Positions 6,802 through 9,645 of a DNA stretch of 9,645 bases are shown piece after piece. The translations under genes and the position numbers were made by a program. Origin of the DNA: an uncultured Eubacteriales bacterium (GTDB taxonomy: Bacteria > Bacillota > Clostridia > Christensenellales > UBA1242). The stretch lies in NCBI GenBank assembly GCA_948512295.1, contig CAOQRA010000020.1, positions 1-9,645 of the forward strand, in the 5' to 3' direction. The first letter of the stretch is position 1; every line of letters begins with the position of its first letter. The notes below the pieces were generated by a model. That model did no database searches. It saw nothing but the letters and a program-made list of their open reading frames with translations, and had not been told where the DNA came from.

Positions 6802-7461
6802 ATGAGGGCGAAAATTTATACTAAGAAAAAACGTCACCTAGGCAAAAAAGCCAAGGTGAAACTTTTTCTTTTTCTATTTCTAGCCGTTGTAGTTTCTATT
6901 TGCGTTTATTATTTTAAAGTTGTCGTGCCAATTGTGATCACGCTTAGCGAAGAGCGTGTTCGCTCGCTTTCCACTCAAATTGTCAGCCAATCTGTGGAAG
7001 AAGTGATGACAAGTGACCTTATAACTTATGATGATTTAGTTAAAATTGAATATAATTCTTCCAATGAAATATCCCTTATCTACACTGATACTGTGCAGGT
7101 AAATAATGTGGTTCGTCAAGTGACAGATAAGGTGCAAAAAAAGGTGGATAATCTTTCCAGCAGTGGTGTGGATATTGCTTTTGGAACTTTTACTGGCATT
7201 CCTTTTTTGTATGGCGTAGGGCCTATGATTTCAATCAAACTTGTGCCAGTAGGTACCATCAATACAAAATTCAACTCCTCTTTTGTTTCAGCGGGTATAA
7301 ACCAAACTTTGCATAGATTATATTTCATTGTAAGTGTAAACGTTGGAATGGTGCTTCCAAGTATGACAAAAAATATGACGACTGAACTTGAAGTCGCCAT
7401 ATGTGAAAGTGTAATAGTCGGCAAAGTGCCAGATGTGTATTTGCAAGGGCAGATTATATAG
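6802..7461 (+). CDS. yunB: Sporulation protein YunB
   Basis: YunB is a conserved sporulation protein of unknown molecular function, made in the mother cell under SigE in Bacillus subtilis. The 219-residue product has a strongly basic N-terminus (MRAKIYTKKKRHLGKKAKVK), one membrane helix (about 21-45) and a soluble domain with family signatures: DDLVKIEYNSSNEISLIYTD, a GTFTGIPFLYGVGPMISIK stretch, the near-invariant AGINQTLHRLYF, and the closing VGKVPDVYLQ. It is somewhat shorter than the Bacillus protein of about 250 residues. A TTG at 6775 would add nine residues, but neither start has a Shine-Dalgarno site, and the ATG at 6802 gives the usual basic N-terminus. It lies 119 bp after spoVAE, beyond an inverted repeat, so it is probably transcribed separately. 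It converges on the next gene with a gap of only 6 bp. Confidence 0.93.
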   Translation: MRAKIYTKKKRHLGKKAKVKLFLFLFLAVVVSICVYYFKVVVPIVITLSEERVRSLSTQIVSQSVEEVMTSDLITYDDLVKIEYNSSNEISLIYTDTVQVNNVVRQVTDKVQKKVDNLSSSGVDIAFGTFTGIPFLYGVGPMISIKLVPVGTINTKFNSSFVSAGINQTLHRLYFIVSVNVGMVLPSMTKNMTTELEVAICESVIVGKVPDVYLQGQII

Positions 7462-7467
7462 TATTAA

Positions 7468-7701
7468 CTACATTTCAAGCTGAGAAAAGTTATTTAATAG
7501 TTCATCTGTGCTGCAAATTATATTATTGTGTTCTTGTTTAATGCTTTTTAAGGATATTTCATAGCCTTTATCTGTTGCGAGCTGGATAGCCTGTGCAAAA
7601 GTAGCATTTTCGTGTAAGCTATAATGATTCATGTTTTTTAAGAAATAATAGTGGCAGACATTTGCTTTTGTTAAACTTAATTCTGTAATTGTATATGTCA
7701 T
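7468..7701 (-). CDS. Small orphan protein of 77 residues, function unknown
   Basis: I do not recognise this protein. It is soluble, with no signal peptide or membrane helix. The N-terminal half is rich in aromatic residues, His and Asn (NVCHYYFLKNMNHYS); the middle (TFAQAIQLATDKGYEISLKS) looks like a helix and a strand; two cysteines are present (16 and 63) without a motif. It is very likely real: the ATG at 7701 has GAGAGG five bases upstream, and a near-consensus SigA promoter lies in front. It runs convergently with yunB, 6 bp from its stop codon, and divergently from dnaG. That isolation gives no hint of function. It may be a housekeeping gene restricted to its lineage. Confidence 0.75.
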   Translation of the reverse strand: MTYTITELSLTKANVCHYYFLKNMNHYSLHENATFAQAIQLATDKGYEISLKSIKQEHNNIICSTDELLNNFSQLEM

Positions 7702-7718
7702 ATGTACCTCTCGTCATT

Positions 7719-7760
7719 ATAATAACTCAATATTATTCTCTTGTCAATACCTTTTTTTTT
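7719..7760 (-). promoter_or_regulatory. SigA promoter with upstream A-tract for the 77-residue gene
   Basis: On the minus strand a perfect TTGACA (7747-7742), a 17-nt spacer and TATTAT (7724-7719) lie 17 nt before the start codon. A run of nine A residues (7760-7752) a few bases upstream of the -35 box resembles an UP element, which binds the RNA polymerase alpha subunit. This predicts strong, growth-phase expression of a short-leader mRNA. Confidence 0.75.
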
Positions 7761-7895
7761 AGCGGATTTAGTTTCAAAACGAGTGGAAAATTATTATTTT
7801 ATGACTTTCCTGCTTATTTTTTCAAAATAAAAAAAGGATTTTCCTCATTTTGTGAGTATATAAAGATTGTAAGTGTTTTTTTGGGGAGAGGTATA
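7761..7895 (+). other. AT-rich leader region of dnaG with no clear promoter
   Basis: Between the A-tract of the divergent promoter and dnaG lies very AT-rich DNA. A TATATAAA at 7857-7864 could be a -10 box, but no matching -35 sits 16-18 nt upstream. Small A/T palindromes, such as TTATTTT-TTC-AAAATAA near 7814-7830, are weak. The dnaG ribosome site GGGGAGAGG is at 7883-7891. Confidence 0.4.
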
Positions 7896-9645
7896 TTGCA
7901 AGACAAAATCATGTTTGCTGATTTTCTTTATCAGTTAAAACAAAAAAACGATATTGTAACAGTTATTTCACGCTATGTCAGGCTGGACCAAAAAGGGGCG
8001 AAGTATTGGGGATGTTGTCCATTTCACAATGAAAAGACCCCTTCTTTTGCTGTATCTCGTGAAGATGGGTTCTATCATTGTTTTGGCTGTAAAGAGCACG
8101 GCGATGTAATTTCCTTTGTTCAAAAAATGGAAAGTTGCGAATTTATGGATGCTGTTAAAATTTTAGCAGAGCAAGCCCATATGGAAATACCTCAAATAAA
8201 GACTGACGACCAAACGCATCACAAGGTGGAGCAAAAACAAAGGCTTTTGTCTATTTTGGAAGACGCATGGAAGCATTATCATGAAAATTTATATCAGCCT
8301 ATTGCAAAGCCTGCACAAGATTACATAAAATTAAGGGCTTTCACAAGACGTGAACTTGAAGATTTTAAACTTGGCTATAGTGTTAATGGCTATGAACTTA
8401 TCGACTATCTTCGTAGCAAAGGGCATAAGGATAAAGATTTAATTGACGCCGGAATTGCACAAGAAAAAGATGGCCGAATTTTTGATACTATGGCGGCACG
8501 ACTTACTTTTCCTATATTTAATTCATTTAACGAGTGTGTAGGTTTTAGTGCGAGGGCTCTTGAGAAAACTGATTTTGCTAAGTATAAAAATACTTCAGAA
8601 ACTCCCGTTTTTCAAAAGCGCAAGGTTGTATTTGGAATAAATCTTTTAAAAGCGCAAAAACAAGCAGGCAAGCTTGACAAAATTATTATTGTAGAGGGAC
8701 AGATTGATGTTATTGCAATGCATCGCGCGGGTTTTAAAACAACAGTAGCCTGCATGGGCTCGGCATTGACAGCTGATAATGTAAATATCCTCAAAAAACT
8801 ATCACATAACTTTGTTCTGTGTTTTGACGGAGATGGGGCAGGGCAGAAAGCCACCATTAAAAGTCTAGATGTGCTTGGAGATGATATTAATGTGTCAATA
8901 GTAGCTTTACCAGATGGACAAGACCCTGATGAAGTGATAAAAAATAAAGGTAAAGAATACTTGGGACAACTTATTGATAACGCGTTGCCAGTTATGGATT
9001 ACCTTATTGCGGTTGAGACTAAAAATTTTAATTTATCTAGCGCGCAAGAGAGAGGACAATTTGCTAAGGCTTGTTTGATGCACCTTTTAAGATTAAAAAG
9101 TGATGCCCAGCGTGAGCCTTATCTTGAAAAAATACGAGATTTATCTAATGTTCCTATTGAGAATTTACGTGCGGATTTAACGCGTTTTATGAGTGGACAG
9201 CAACCGTCCATAAATCAAGACAAGAAAGATGAAAACTCGGTTTTAATCGCTCGTGAAAATGGTAATATTAGAGGTGTTAAATTTGTGCTTGCTTCGCTCA
9301 TTCATCAAATGGAATATGTAGATAAGAAAATAGATTATATTAAACTTTTGCCACAGTATAAAGATATAATTGAAAAAGCCAAAAATGGGCTTAGAATTTC
9401 TTCCTATTACGACTATTTTGATGTTGAAAACATTCCGGTTTTAAGCGAATGTATAACGATGGATTTCGCTCAGTACAAGCCTTCGCCAGAAATGTATTTT
9501 AAACAAACGATTTGGATGCTTGCTGAGGATAAATTAAAAGCTAAGCAAATGGAGATAACTAAGGAATTTTCGTCGTGTAATGATATAACGCAGCGTAAAG
9601 AAATTATGATGAAATTAAACTTAGTCACAAAACAGATAAGAGAAA
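7896..9645 (+). CDS. dnaG: DNA primase DnaG, 3' end outside the window
   Basis: DnaG makes RNA primers for Okazaki fragments and works with the replicative helicase. The frame is open for 583 codons and runs off the window, close to the full size of the family (about 580-600). In order: the CHC2 zinc finger with Cys41, His44, Cys62 and Cys65 (CPFHNEKTPSF, YHCFGC); the RNA polymerase core with RLTFPIFNSFNECVGFSARA and KYKNTSETPVFQKRK; the Toprim site with Glu267 in VEGQID, Asp311 and Asp313 in CFDGDGAG, and DPDE near Asp345; then a helical helicase-binding end. The usual VEGYMD reads VEGQID here. I start it at the TTG at 7896, 4 nt after GGGGAGAGG; the first ATG (7911) is too far from that site. 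In many Firmicutes dnaG is followed by the sigma-factor gene rpoD, which may lie just past the edge. Confidence 0.97.
   Translation, partial: MQDKIMFADFLYQLKQKNDIVTVISRYVRLDQKGAKYWGCCPFHNEKTPSFAVSREDGFYHCFGCKEHGDVISFVQKMESCEFMDAVKILAEQAHMEIPQIKTDDQTHHKVEQKQRLLSILEDAWKHYHENLYQPIAKPAQDYIKLRAFTRRELEDFKLGYSVNGYELIDYLRSKGHKDKDLIDAGIAQEKDGRIFDTMAARLTFPIFNSFNECVGFSARALEKTDFAKYKNTSETPVFQKRKVVFGINLLKAQKQAGKLDKIIIVEGQIDVIAMHRAGFKTTVACMGSALTADNVNILKKLSHNFVLCFDGDGAGQKATIKSLDVLGDDINVSIVALPDGQDPDEVIKNKGKEYLGQLIDNALPVMDYLIAVETKNFNLSSAQERGQFAKACLMHLLRLKSDAQREPYLEKIRDLSNVPIENLRADLTRFMSGQQPSINQDKKDENSVLIARENGNIRGVKFVLASLIHQMEYVDKKIDYIKLLPQYKDIIEKAKNGLRISSYYDYFDVENIPVLSECITMDFAQYKPSPEMYFKQTIWMLAEDKLKAKQMEITKEFSSCNDITQRKEIMMKLNLVTKQIRE

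Noticed and set aside
1..9645. Search for CRISPR arrays, tRNA or rRNA genes, transposases, phage genes and attachment sites.
   Set aside because: I saw no regularly spaced repeats, no tRNA cloverleaf, and no transposase or integrase motifs; the window reads as chromosomal core and lineage genes.

Overview
The window is AT-rich DNA from an endospore-forming, low-GC Gram-positive bacterium, most likely an anaerobic member of the Clostridia. The evidence is the spoVAC-spoVAD-spoVAE trio, a yunB-type sporulation gene, strong purine-rich Shine-Dalgarno sites (GGAGG, AAAGGAG, GGGGAGG), a TTG-started dnaG, and no spoVAA or spoVAB in front of spoVAC. The exact genus cannot be read from the sequence.

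Layout, left to right. Positions 1-117 hold the last codons of a likely Cro/CI-type (XRE) regulator on the plus strand. A minus-strand block follows. In transcription order it is: a lipoprotein gene (4768 to 3581) ending near a hairpin terminator (3501-3534); a vegetative-type promoter (3459-3486); a 623-residue membrane/dehydrogenase fusion (3437 to 1566); and a processive-type family 2 glycosyltransferase (1506 to 232), closed by a good intrinsic terminator (132-162). Divergent from the lipoprotein is the plus-strand sporulation block: spoVAC, spoVAD, spoVAE (4864-6682), then, after a 12-bp inverted repeat, yunB (6802-7461). A 77-residue orphan gene with a textbook SigA promoter runs convergently into yunB. 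The window ends inside dnaG (7896 to the edge).

How the genes fit together. SpoVAC, SpoVAD and SpoVAE form the core channel that moves dipicolinic acid into the forespore and out at germination. YunB is a sporulation protein of the mother-cell programme in Bacillus. The divergent lipoprotein, with two CxxC pairs and an Asn-Gly-Tyr repeat, is unrecognised; sharing a 95-bp control region with spoVA makes it a candidate spore or germination lipoprotein. The most notable item is the fusion protein. Its N-terminal half has the marks of the YhhN/TMEM86 lysoplasmalogenase family, which releases a fatty aldehyde from lysoplasmalogen. Its C-terminal half is a complete iron-dependent alcohol dehydrogenase, which could reduce that aldehyde. 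One polypeptide may therefore make and detoxify the aldehyde, a two-step ether-lipid recycling enzyme, with a membrane glycosyltransferase directly downstream.
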